Of a stretch of 64,000 nt of DNA, positions 24,096 through 33,159 are shown piece by piece. Within the stretch, counting starts at the first letter, position 1, and the number at the start of each line of letters is the position of its first letter. Origin of the DNA: Brienomyrus brachyistius. Taxonomy: Eukaryota > Chordata > Actinopteri > Osteoglossiformes > Mormyridae. Both the position numbers and the translations under genes were made by a program. The notes beneath the pieces were generated by a model, which saw only the letters and a program-made list of their open reading frames with translations, did no database searches and was not told the origin of the DNA. The stretch lies in assembly GCF_023856365.1 (NCBI RefSeq), contig NC_064537.1:4437732-4501731 (forward strand), written 5' to 3'.

Positions 24096-25239
24096 CCAGC
24101 CAGCTAGCTAAAAGTACTGCAAGCCGAGTGCTGGCGAGACCTTCGACTCTTCTCTACCACTAACCGCGTAATCTCCTCTGCCCTCAGCACAGTGACTCGA
24201 GGACCTTCCTCTACACTAGGCCAGGATTATCTAATAGTGCTAAAAACGACCTAACTGCATGTGTGGTTAAGCACCTTCTGTTACATCACTAGGCCACAGT
24301 CAGAGCCCATGAGGTATATTTCAAACAACTTAAACAGGAAACATGCAGCATTTTTCTGTATGTGCAGTTATGAAAAGAATATTATGTAAACAGTGACTCG
24401 GTTGTTCGTGATACGACACGCTGCTTCGACACTGTGCAGCTCCTTATTTGCACCGGCTCACCATCACAGCCCAGACTCGCCCATCAGCCAGCTGGTGGAC
24501 AGGGGTGACAGACCCATGGTGTCACAAATGAGTTTGGGATGTAAACTCACAGCTCACACCAGTCTGCATATCAGACAGCTCCAATAACATAGCCAAGCTT
24601 TCTTTAGGAGATCACTGATTATCCACTATTTAAACGGATTTAAAAAAAAAAAAAAAAAAAAAAAACATTCTCCAATGTTGGTAGCCTATATTAATGGCTT
24701 AAGCGCTTACCAGGAATATGTTTGTACTGAGTTATAAACTTTGACTACTGAGGTTAACAGACTACCGCAAGCTAACTTCCTCCCTGTGGCCCAGAATTCC
24801 CCCTGGATGATGACATCAGCTAAGAAATGCACTAATGACAAACTGCAGGTTTCTCTGTGGAGTTCACAACTTACAGTCACTGGTGGAGGGCTGGGGGGGG
24901 GGCACAAGGACCATTCTTTGGTTACTCTGAGTCATAAATTAAAATATATATATTTGTATAGCACGCGTTTTGGCCGTACCGTTTATTTCGGTCCCAGTTT
25001 ACCTGCTTCGTGCGTTTCGGAAAACACTTGACTTCATTGCGGGAAACGTAGCATCAAATGACTTCACCTGATCGCGCTGTTGAATAAATTTACTCTGTGC
25101 ACTTTCCCAGCCTCGCACCTTAAACACATTAATGGAAAATCAATGCGACGCCACAGACCCCATTCCCACGAGCCACTACGATAAAAGAATACCGAACTGC
25201 TTCGGAAAAACGTAATGTGTAACAGAGAAATATATACAG

Positions 25240-25244
<5 letters not shown>
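24096..25244. other. Non-coding stretch with A24 run
   Basis: A run of 24 A lies at 24642-24665. The sequence is otherwise A+T-rich and single-copy. The A run has no SINE or LINE body attached that I can see. Confidence 0.5.

Positions 25245-25299
<55 letters not shown>
25245..25299. repeat. (TA)n microsatellite
   Basis: Uninterrupted TA dinucleotides for 55 bases directly upstream of the CpG-rich block. The tract is prone to cruciform or melting, and length polymorphism is expected. Confidence 0.95.
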
Positions 25300-25303
<4 letters not shown>

Positions 25304-25319
25304 TCTTCAGTAAACAAGT

Positions 25320-25530
25320 AAGTGAAAGCGGTCGGCGAACGTGCCGGACGGAAGTCAGAAGCCGCACGCGGGCGTCCCGAGCCGCGGCTGTGCGTGATAC
25401 CCGGCGGCGCGCGATGCCCGGCAGCGCCGCCCGCCGCCGCTCTCACATCCCCTCCCGCGCGCGGGCGCCTTCACACACTTCTCAGCAGAAGAGAGAAGTG
25501 CACAGATTTTCTGTCCTTCAGGTGATTTTT
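25320..25530. promoter_or_regulatory. CpG island, candidate promoter/first exon
   Basis: This is the densest CpG cluster in the window, with words such as GCACGCGGGCGTCCCGAG, CGGCGGCGCGCGATGCC and CCTCCCGCGCGCGGGCGC. It stands out sharply from the A+T-rich flanks, and unmethylated promoters commonly look like this in vertebrates. A CAG|GTGATT at about 25520-25529 could be a splice donor of a plus-strand non-coding first exon. Minus-strand transcription is equally possible. The frames through it are arginine/alanine-rich and do not identify a protein. Confidence 0.45.
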
Positions 25531-25864
25531 TTTGTTACCTTCTTTGGGGGAAAAGTGCGACAGACACTTGGGAGACAGAAGAGAGGCATAAAAAAAAATT
25601 AATCTCAAATATCACACGAGCAGTTTAGGCGTTAGAGTGTTAAAACATAGCTGAATATCAGCACTTTCAGCTATTTAAGAAAATTACACTTTTAACTCTG
25701 TGAAAGTGTAATTTTTGTGCAAGTTAATACACAAAGAATAATAATCTTTAAGTGTCATTCAAGTCCATAAAAAATCTATGCATGAAAAAAATTTATTTAT
25801 ACCGATCGCACTTGCGGTGAGGTGATCTAATGTCTCTAAACTGCCCGGCACGTGTTACTGTGTG
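25531..25864. other. A+T-rich stretch, no gene seen
   Basis: Follows the CpG block directly. It could be the start of an intron if that block is a plus-strand first exon. No further signal is visible. Confidence 0.4.
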
Positions 25865-25950
25865 AGTGAGTGTGAGCGTTTGTATGTGTGCCTAGCAATG
25901 GACTGGCATCCCATCCGGAGTGCCCACGTGCTCTAGGCTCACCCTGCCTC
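25865..25950 (+). mobile_element. Retroposon body fragment
   Basis: GTGTGCCTAGCAATGGACTG followed by GCATCCCATCCGGAGTG and CTAGGCTCACCCTG matches the body common in fish retroposons (form: CCCTGCGATGGACTGGCATCC...CTGGGATAGGCTCC). No tRNA head or GGAT tail remains. Confidence 0.55.
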
Positions 25951-28429
25951 TGCATAAGGGCTTCTCCCTGATGGCCCCTTTCTGACTCATCCAATGGGGG
26001 CATGGCGGGCCGGCGACGCTTGAGGTCACCGTACTTTGTGGGAACTGGAAGCGCTTCAGCGAAAACGAAAGCCAGTAAGCGAAGGTCACTGCTAAGGGGA
26101 AGACCTAGAACGGCATGGATGGCACCTTCGCATGCCGCAACATCATCGTCGCCGTCGTTTTGGGTTTGGGTCTGCCTCAGGGCTGTGCCAGTTTACAGGC
26201 GCGTTCTCTCCGTCTTTAAAATGACATGGACACCATCAAAGAGTGGAGACTATCATTTTCATCGGGGGATCCTAACATAATTTAACCTGATTATATTTAG
26301 GTTTTTTTTTTTTTTTGGGAGTGGAGGATTGGCTCATGACAATAGGGACCGATTTCCCCAAATGAGGGAAAGGGCTATGAAACAGGAAGAAATACCCACC
26401 TTGCTTTCTTTTACATTATCATTTCACTTTTCAGTCTCAGGGTTCCAATAAGCGGCTCAGGGCTCGAATTACAAGGGGGGGGGGGGGGGGGGGGCATTGG
26501 CGATAAGGATCGTACCGCGTCAACTTTCGGGATATGTTTCAGCTGCGTTCTCCAACAGGACAATGAGTCTCTTTGAGTCTAAGTAGTGCAAAAATCCATG
26601 AGCCTAAAGCAGTTTGATTGGCTGGCAGTCAGATCCGAAAAAAAAAAACTAAGATTTAAAGAAGGCCTTCACCAGCACTGGGGAGGCTTTAGCTGTCAAA
26701 CTCCCGAAGCAGGAAAGAAGAGTATTCCGACATTCTGGAAGAGACGGGATGAGGGGTTTATTGGTTTTTACCCGCAACTTTTCCTTATAAGTAATACAAG
26801 TCTGGGTCTGACATCTAAGGCAACTTGAGAGATTTGGATGCTCGGTACTCGGTATAATACTCGAGCCATAATGCTACCCAAAGACTGAAGGACACCCGGG
26901 GATGCCGGGAGGGGCGGGGGATCAACACCATTTGGAACGAAATCGCAGTGCCGGCTAGTGGTTCCTCTAGAGGATGGAAAACCAGGGACAGAAATAAGAT
27001 TTCAGTGCTGACCTCCTCGCTTCGACGTCAAATACTGAAGCAAAACTGCAGCAGGAGGAAGCAGCACCTACGCCAAACAGCCACACGCCCAGCAGTGTGC
27101 CAGCTGACCCTCAAGTTGCATAGCGGGGGCTGTTTTCATTACATCCGGGTACTTTATCTATCAATTTTTTGCAGAATGAACTTTGTGTTGGGTGCAGACA
27201 TCAGATAGGGACTTGAATCTGCAACCTTTTAAACATTTATACTGTTTTTTTCATAGTTCCTGCTTCTGTTGGAAAGGAGATTATGACTGCACGCACGTCC
27301 CGCCTTCTAAGTGCACCTGATACCATCCCTGATCAGTGTTTTCTCCACCCCTCACCCCCATAACATGATTGTAAGGCTTCTGCCCCCTCATTTACAAACA
27401 CAGTGCCCCTGCCCCCCATCACCTCAGCCAGTGTTTGTGTGAAACTGGCCCACCTCGGTCTGCAGGGCCCCTCTCACCGTGACCTGTGCAAACAGCCTGC
27501 GTTTGCTGTCGCCCGATAACGGCGGCCTGGGTATCAGGGCCATGGGAAAGCGGTCCGCTAGCTGAGGGGTGCCATCGCGAGCTATGATGTGACTCATCAC
27601 AGCGGGCGCGAGAGAGCCCCCCCCCCCAACCCCACAGGCACGACACACGTCGTGTTGACCGTCATCCGTCTCACAATTCAGCCCGACAGATGTCTGAACC
27701 AAAATCAACAGTTGCAGCTTTTTTTTTTTAGATCATTCAAGGGTCCATCAGCAGGGTCCCATCTGGGATCTGGACCACAGACATGTCTCCATGCACAGCA
27801 GAGCCTAAAAATTCAGCAGATGGGATCCTTGCCCACTGTGCTATTCAGCAGTGATACAAAGAACCAAAAAAGGGACTGGCCACTGTTTTCTGTCTTTGCT
27901 CCACTCTCACAGACCTTGTAGGCCTGATGGCCATGTTGTTGTCCGTTACATTCCCCCCTTGGCCACCCTTTGTGGCTGTTCCTCACCATTGGTTTGTCCC
28001 AAGATCCAACCCCCCTCCCCCACCGACAGACAACGACTTCAAAAGACCATAAATTAATTAACATTCAAACAGTTATCCACTTATGATTTCCATAATTTTT
28101 GTCATTATTTTAGACAACCCCAGTAAACGAAACCTGGCAAAAGCCCGGTAAATGCCCCAGGGAAACATCATGCATGATAGTGCCCAGACCTGTCAACGGT
28201 CATGGTGTAAACCCCCCTCCACGGATGTGACCTAGGTGGGTGTAGCAGTGTAATCTTATGGTGATTCACTGTGTAAATATTATCCACCTGTCAACTTGGC
28301 TTCCCAGTGGAGTAGTTTACGTTTCACACATGCCGTAGATTCCTGTCTGCCACAGTCAAATGGTCACCTTGGGGAGGAGCTAGCAACCATTCTGGCAGAG
28401 GGCTGGGGTAGACGTATCGTAAGAGCGCA
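25951..28429. other. Non-coding stretch, no gene seen
   Basis: Mixed sequence with a G20 run (26475-26494), a T run (26301-26315) and a short T run at 27720-27729. None of the open frames is convincing. Confidence 0.45.
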
Positions 28430-28560
28430 ACTGGATCGTGCCGGCATGCAGGAAAACACGTGCAGATAATTATGCATCCAAAATGCGCGCGGGCAAAGCC
28501 CTGGGCTTGTCGGGTGACACTTCCTTCGAAATTACGGCCTGTTTGCCCAACACTTCTCTC
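28430..28560. other. Possible conserved non-coding element
   Basis: Contains an E-box CACGTG (28457-28462) next to ATAATTATGCAT (28466-28477), an octamer/homeodomain-like word, then AAAATGCGCGCGGGCAAAG. It is repeat-free. Regulatory status is inferred from motif density only. Confidence 0.25.
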
Positions 28561-29179
28561 TTCTGTGTCTCGTAAATGATTAACGGCGAAGCGGTTGGCT
28601 GGTCATGGGTCGTCTTGTTGACTCCATCGGGGAACCACATCAGACCCTACGGTCGCTCAATTAGGAAGTGTGTTCTTTGGCACCATCGCTCGGCACAGAT
28701 GTTCTGTATTCTGCTAATTGGGTCTGAGGGTACCGACACCCCCTCCCCCTTCCCGCCCCCACTCTGCTGTCTTTCATGGGGTCGGAGCTTTCCGGCATGG
28801 ACGTCCACGGCGGCTTGGATGGATCCGAGGCGGCCCGTCGAGACTTGGGTGTGTCGCGGCTGGGATTTGAGAGGCTTGACCCATTTTCCCTTTTCCCATT
28901 TTGTGGCTTGACAATGGGCAGCATTCTTCATGATAACAAAGAGGGGGGGGGGGTGGGGTGGAGAATGGGATGGGGGCAGTCAGATGCCATCTGAAGCTGG
29001 GATTTTTAGGTTGGCAGGGGCATGCACGCATATCCCGAGAAGCATGTGGTTACTTAAATGTGCATGCGCGTACGCATTAATGGATCACAACGTTACTTGC
29101 TTGCAGACTGGCTCAGCTGGGCACCCCTGACCAATGGCAACTTTGGAAAAACCCAAAACAGCCTATGAAAACCCTGTAT
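28561..29179. other. Non-coding stretch, no gene seen
   Basis: Overlapping open frames occur on both strands (28576-28931) but no family is recognised. GC content and codon choice do not favour one strand. Confidence 0.4.
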
Positions 29180-29485
29180 GCGCAGTGGAGGCCTGTTTGA
29201 GGTTCTCTGGAGGCTCATTTGAGACCCAGTGGAGGCCTGTTTGAGGTTCTCTGGAGGTCCATTTGAGGCCCAGTGGAGGCCTGTTTGATGTCCTTTGGAG
29301 GTCCATTTGAGGCCCAGTGGAGGCCTGTTTGATGTCCTTTGGAGGTCCATTTGAGGCCCAGTGGAGGCCTGTTTGATGTCCTTTGGAGGTCCATTTGAGG
29401 CCCATTGGAGGCCTGTTTGAGGTTCTCTGGAGGCCCACCCAAGGCCCAGTGGAGGCCCATTTGAGGCCTAGTGATGTCTCACCCA
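29180..29485. repeat. 44-bp minisatellite, about 7 copies
   Basis: Plus-strand unit: GGAGGCCTGTTTGAGGTTCT, CTGGAGGTCCATTTGAGGCC, CAGT (44 bp). A variant has GATGTCCTTT in place of GAGGTTCTC. On the minus strand the unit lacks stops in all three frames, so the frame rotates through three peptide versions over 132 bp and stays open for more than 100 codons. It is a tandem repeat, not a gene. Confidence 0.92.
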
Positions 29486-30000
29486 AGACCTATTTGAGGC
29501 AACTTTGCCTCAGTTTTTAGCTATAGAACAAAGGTATCTGGCCCAACGGCAAAATCAGGGTTTGACTAGCAGAGTCTCTTTGGTAAACCGCACAGCTGTG
29601 CAAACCCCTGTATGTCTCAGACATACAGGTTATATACATTCAAATGCTTCGCTCTGGATATCAGGTTCTCTTAGGCAGAGGCTGACCCAGCTTTAGACAA
29701 ATCCCTTACTGGTAGAGAATGGCGTTTGTTTTCAGGCACATGAACTGGAATTGTGCTGTGAACCTTCGACTCAGCCCAATTTGGCAGGGGGGGGGGGGAC
29801 GCACGTACCTAGCGGCACGTCTCCACAGTCTGAGCAGAACACAGAACCTTCCGGTCCTCCGGCATTCCACTTCTAAGCGCCACCCCCTCACCTGAAAGGT
29901 CAGCCTGGCAGGCTCAGAGAGTCAAGTCACAGCTAACCGGAAAGTTCTCATACCTTTCTGCTGAAAAAGAGAGAGAGAGAGCCAAGATCATCCACTGCCG
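29486..30000. other. Non-coding stretch, no gene seen
   Basis: Includes a short GA run at about 29966-29982 and a G run at 29790. No gene is supported. Confidence 0.45.
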
Positions 30001-30021
30001 CCCCCCCCCCCCCCCCCCCCC
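30001..30021 (+). repeat. Poly-C tract, 21 bases
   Basis: Uninterrupted C run flanked by unique sequence. Confidence 0.95.
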
Positions 30022-30118
30022 ACATCCCCGGACAGGCCTAGTGAGGACTTAGGGCCCCCCCTAAACAAAGGGAGACAGGCCCGGCCTGGGATGCTAAATC
30101 ATCTATCCCACAATGCAC

Positions 30119-30122
<4 letters not shown>

Positions 30123-30162
<40 letters not shown>
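30123..30162 (+). repeat. (TG)n microsatellite
   Basis: TG run that abuts a reverse-oriented copy of the CA-associated repeat, matching the CA run found at the same end of the plus-oriented copies. Confidence 0.95.
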
Positions 30163-30163
<1 letters not shown>

Positions 30164-30468
30164 ATGCCTGTGGTTATGTATATATTACACCATGGGGACC
30201 AAATGTCCCTGCAATGTGATAAAAACCTGTTATTTTGACATTGTATGGCCCATTTTCTTTTGGTCCCCACAAGGGGAGTTCAATTTTACAAAAATCTGTG
30301 AATGCAGCCAAAAAACTAAAAATGCCTAAAGTCTCGTATTTTGCTTGCATAAGTATATGGGTGAAGTTTAGGGCTTGATAGTGGTTAAAGTTCTCATTGT
30401 TGGGACTAGGGATATGCCCATATAAATGACAGTCCTCACAAAGATATTAATACAAATGTTTGTCTGTA
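30163..30468 (-). repeat. CA-associated GTGGGGAC repeat, minus copy
   Basis: Reverse-complement copy of the family at 46311 and 54563. Diagnostic words are CCATGGGGACCAAATGTCCC, TGATAAAAACCTGTTATTTT, TGGTCCCCACAAGGGGAGTT and GTGAATGCAGCCAAAAAACT. It ends at GTTTGTCTGTATGCAG, immediately before the 48-bp minisatellite. Confidence 0.8.
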
Positions 30469-30469
30469 T

Positions 30470-31080
30470 GCAGGACACTCCAACCCATCTCAGGAAGCAG
30501 GGGGTAGGGGAGACCCCGCAGGACACGCCAGCCCATTGTAGGAAGCAGGGGGCAGGGGAGACCCCGCAGGACACCCCAGCCCATCTCAGGAAGCAGAGGA
30601 GACCCTGCAGTACACGCCAGCCCATCGCAGGAAGCAGGGGGTAGGGGAGACCCCGCAGGACACCCCAGCCCATCTCAGGAAGCAGGGGAGACCCCATAGT
30701 ACATGCCAGCCCATCGCAGGAAGCAGAGACCAGGGGAGACCCTGCAGGACACCCCAGCCCATCTCAGGAAGCAGGGGACAGGGGAGACCCTGCAGGACAT
30801 GCCAGCCCATCTCAGGAAGCAGGAGAGACCCCGCAGGACACCCCAGCCCATTTCAGGAAGCAGGGGACAGGGGAGACCCCATAGTACATGCCAGCCCATC
30901 GCAGGAAGCAGAGACCAGGGGAGACCCTGCAGGACACCCCAGCCCATCTCAGGAAGCAGGGGACAGGGGAGACCCTGCAGGACATGCCAGCCCATCTCAG
31001 GAAGCAGGAGAGACCCCGCAGGACACCCCAGCCCATTTCAGGAAGCAGGGGACAGGGGAAACCCCGCAGGACACTGGAGA
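30470..31080. repeat. 48-bp minisatellite with 185-bp higher-order unit
   Basis: Unit: ACACCCCAGCCCATCTCAGG, AAGCAGGGGACAGGGGAGAC, CCTGCAGG (48 bp), with shorter versions lacking about 8-10 bases. A variant with CATAGTACATGCCAGCC lies at about 30695 and again 185 bp later, and the intervening units match in order, so a four-unit block has been duplicated. The repeated peptide HLRKQGTGETLQDMPA is a by-product. Confidence 0.92.
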
Positions 31081-31314
31081 CACCTCGCAGTCCATTGCAG
31101 GGCACAAACACCCTGACTGCATGTCACACAGGCACAGGGATGGGCCAATAAATTAAGATTTATTTGGCATTTTCACAAGTTGAGGAACAGTGGAATATTT
31201 CACTTGTAGCCCATCTCGCACTCCTTTTTAAAGACATTCACTAACATAGAAGTGAGAGTGAAGACTGAGGTCTGAGCACAGGGTCCATCATTCATTCATC
31301 AACCCTGAACTATT

Positions 31315-31440
31315 TTTGAGGGTATTAAGGGCCTCAGTCAAGGTGTGATTACTCTGCTGAGAATGGGATTCAAACTAGTGACCACAGACAAATCACAGAC
31401 AAAGAGGTCCAACCCGCTGAGCCACACAGCACCCCCCTTG
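31315..31440 (-). mobile_element. tRNA-derived SINE, minus strand
   Basis: Read on the minus strand it has an A-box-like TGGCTCAGCGGGTTGG, then a B-box-like TAGTTTGAATCCCAT, followed by a body with ACTGAGGCCCTTAAT. This order is that of a tRNA-headed SINE with the tail missing. It is not a functional tRNA, since the arms do not pair properly. Confidence 0.7.
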
Positions 31441-31482
31441 CCTAAAGCATAGTTCTATTTCGAGAATGTTGGTTTTAACCAG

Positions 31483-31616
31483 TGCGAATGCATCAGGAAG
31501 GGTAAATCTGAAAAGTCACCTCGTTTGGGAAAGTGTGTATGGGGGTGGGCGGGGAGATCAGCCCTGCCCGGTGACATCTTTATAGTCGCCAGTATTAGCA
31601 TGTGCTCAGTGCTGGC
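31483..31616 (-). repeat. Inverted duplication, arm 1
   Basis: The reverse complement of this segment matches 36496-36639. The core 31541-31607 agrees with 36505-36571 at 66 of 67 bases. After a variable GC-rich spacer a second block (CAAACGAGGTGACTTTTCAG ... CCTGATGCATTCGCA) is also shared. It contains an octamer-like ATGCTAAT. It does not resemble a transposon end that I know. Confidence 0.85.
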
Positions 31617-32129
31617 ATACTGGCATTTTCCCAGTGGACCGGTGGGTTTGTGGGTCTGTGAGGGACCCAAAGTCCATGGCTGGATGTGAGCTGCAGTCCA
31701 GCCTCGGTCTGAGTGGTGCTTACTGCCCCGTCAATCACTCAGAGCCCCCCGTCCCCCAGATTGCTGCCACCCTGCATGTTGATGGTAATAATTACCACTG
31801 AATAGACCTCCACGTTCCCATGGCTGTCAGCAGAGAGCCCCTTCACTCTCCCCCCCCCCCCATCTCCCCCAGAAGCTCTTCAGTCGTCTGATTAGAAAGT
31901 ACAATCTCCAAGCATCCGGGCCGCTTGTTTTGTTATGGACTTATTATGTCAGCCCCCCCCCCCCTCCCAAAAGCCCTCAACAGCCCCCCTGGCACCCTAC
32001 TGCTAGCATGCCGAGATGGGGGGTGGCTCTGCCTTTCTTGGGTGGGGGTGAAATGGAACCATTCCATTTCAGTATAATTAGAATGAGTAGGCTGAATTTT
32101 GCACAGTTTCATACATCAGTGTAAGACCT
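31617..32129. other. Non-coding stretch with possible regulatory motif
   Basis: Contains GGTAAT-A-ATTACC (31784-31796), a perfect inverted repeat of a homeodomain-type half-site, in otherwise quiet sequence. C runs lie near 31851-31861 and 31953-31964. No gene is seen. Confidence 0.35.
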
Positions 32130-32245
32130 CACTGTGATGGGGGCAGTGTATAGTTCTATGCCCATGATCAGAAGGTCATCGGTTCAAGTTCCCTAAACAA
32201 GGCCCTTAGGCCCACTTACTCCAAGGCCAATGTTGGATCCTACTC
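32130..32245 (+). mobile_element. tRNA-derived SINE fragment
   Basis: GTGTATAGTTCTATGCCCATGA, then TCAGAAGGTCATCGGTTCAA, then GTTCCCTAAACAAGGCCC match the head-to-body order of the SINE at 50263. The B box GGTTCAAGTTCC has one likely change. No tail remains. Confidence 0.65.
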
Positions 32246-32764
32246 TCTGTTGGTTCATTTCCAGGAGGTTCTGGTGCCTCTCGGCGCGTCTGTGAAGCCA
32301 ATCAGCTGGATAATATCCAGAGACCTCAGTCTTCAGCAGGCATGATGGAGGGTGCCTCTATTGCTAGGACCAAAACTGCGGTCTTCATGAAGCAGCCTAA
32401 TGCAGCTGCAGGCTAAGGGCTTCGGGCCTCCAGAGACCACGGCACCAGGACAAAAACCCACCAGTGCCATTTATCACATGAGGTCAGAGGTCACAAAAGG
32501 TTTCGAAGTAACGGGCAACACAGCCTGGGAGGAGAGTGGCACCCGAGACACAGAGTTTCAGACAAATTCACGTTTCAGAGAATCCCCTATGCAAAACCAA
32601 CGCTCATCCCTGAGACCCCGAAATAAAAGCCTCAGATTCCCAAATCAGGCGACCAGACCCTGAAGTGGGACTCGGCTGAGAGGGATGGGGATGTGTAAAT
32701 TTGATCTGGCCCCTAATTCCTGTCACACGATTGGATGGAGTCATGAGGGTGGTACACTGAGCCA
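32246..32764. other. Non-coding stretch, no gene seen
   Basis: Single-copy sequence without recognisable exon or repeat ends. Confidence 0.45.
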
Positions 32765-32855
32765 GGACCCCCGCCTGCCACTGGCCTTCTAATTAATGCA
32801 GCAGAAAATTAATTACGGTGGGATCCTCTGCACACAGCCGGGACCTTAATCACTC
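32765..32855. other. Possible conserved non-coding element
   Basis: Two dense homeodomain-type sites, TAATTAAT (32790-32797) and AATTAATTA (32807-32815), lie 10 bases apart, followed by CCTTAATCACTCC. It is repeat-free. The regulatory call is inferred from the motifs. Confidence 0.28.
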
Positions 32856-32898
32856 CTCATCCCCGCTCCTCCAAAAGACAAAAACAAAGGAGAAGAAA

Positions 32899-32901
<3 letters not shown>

Positions 32902-32940
<39 letters not shown>
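32902..32940 (+). repeat. (GA)n microsatellite
   Basis: GA dinucleotide run of about 38 bases. Confidence 0.95.
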
Positions 32941-32942
<2 letters not shown>

Positions 32943-33159
32943 CACAGAGGGCTCCAAAAGAGGGCGATAAACGAAATTGTTTACTTCTCATCGCAGGGCC
33001 GATTGAATACCCAGGGGGGGTGGAGTGGGGTGGGGCGTGCGGCATGCTGGGGTGGGGGGTTTGCGTTCCCATAAGTCTCCTTTGAGGTCCCAGATCAGAG
33101 GGGACCGCCACCACAAAGCACCATGGGAAGAGCAAACTCCGGTCAGTCCCCCCAAGTGG

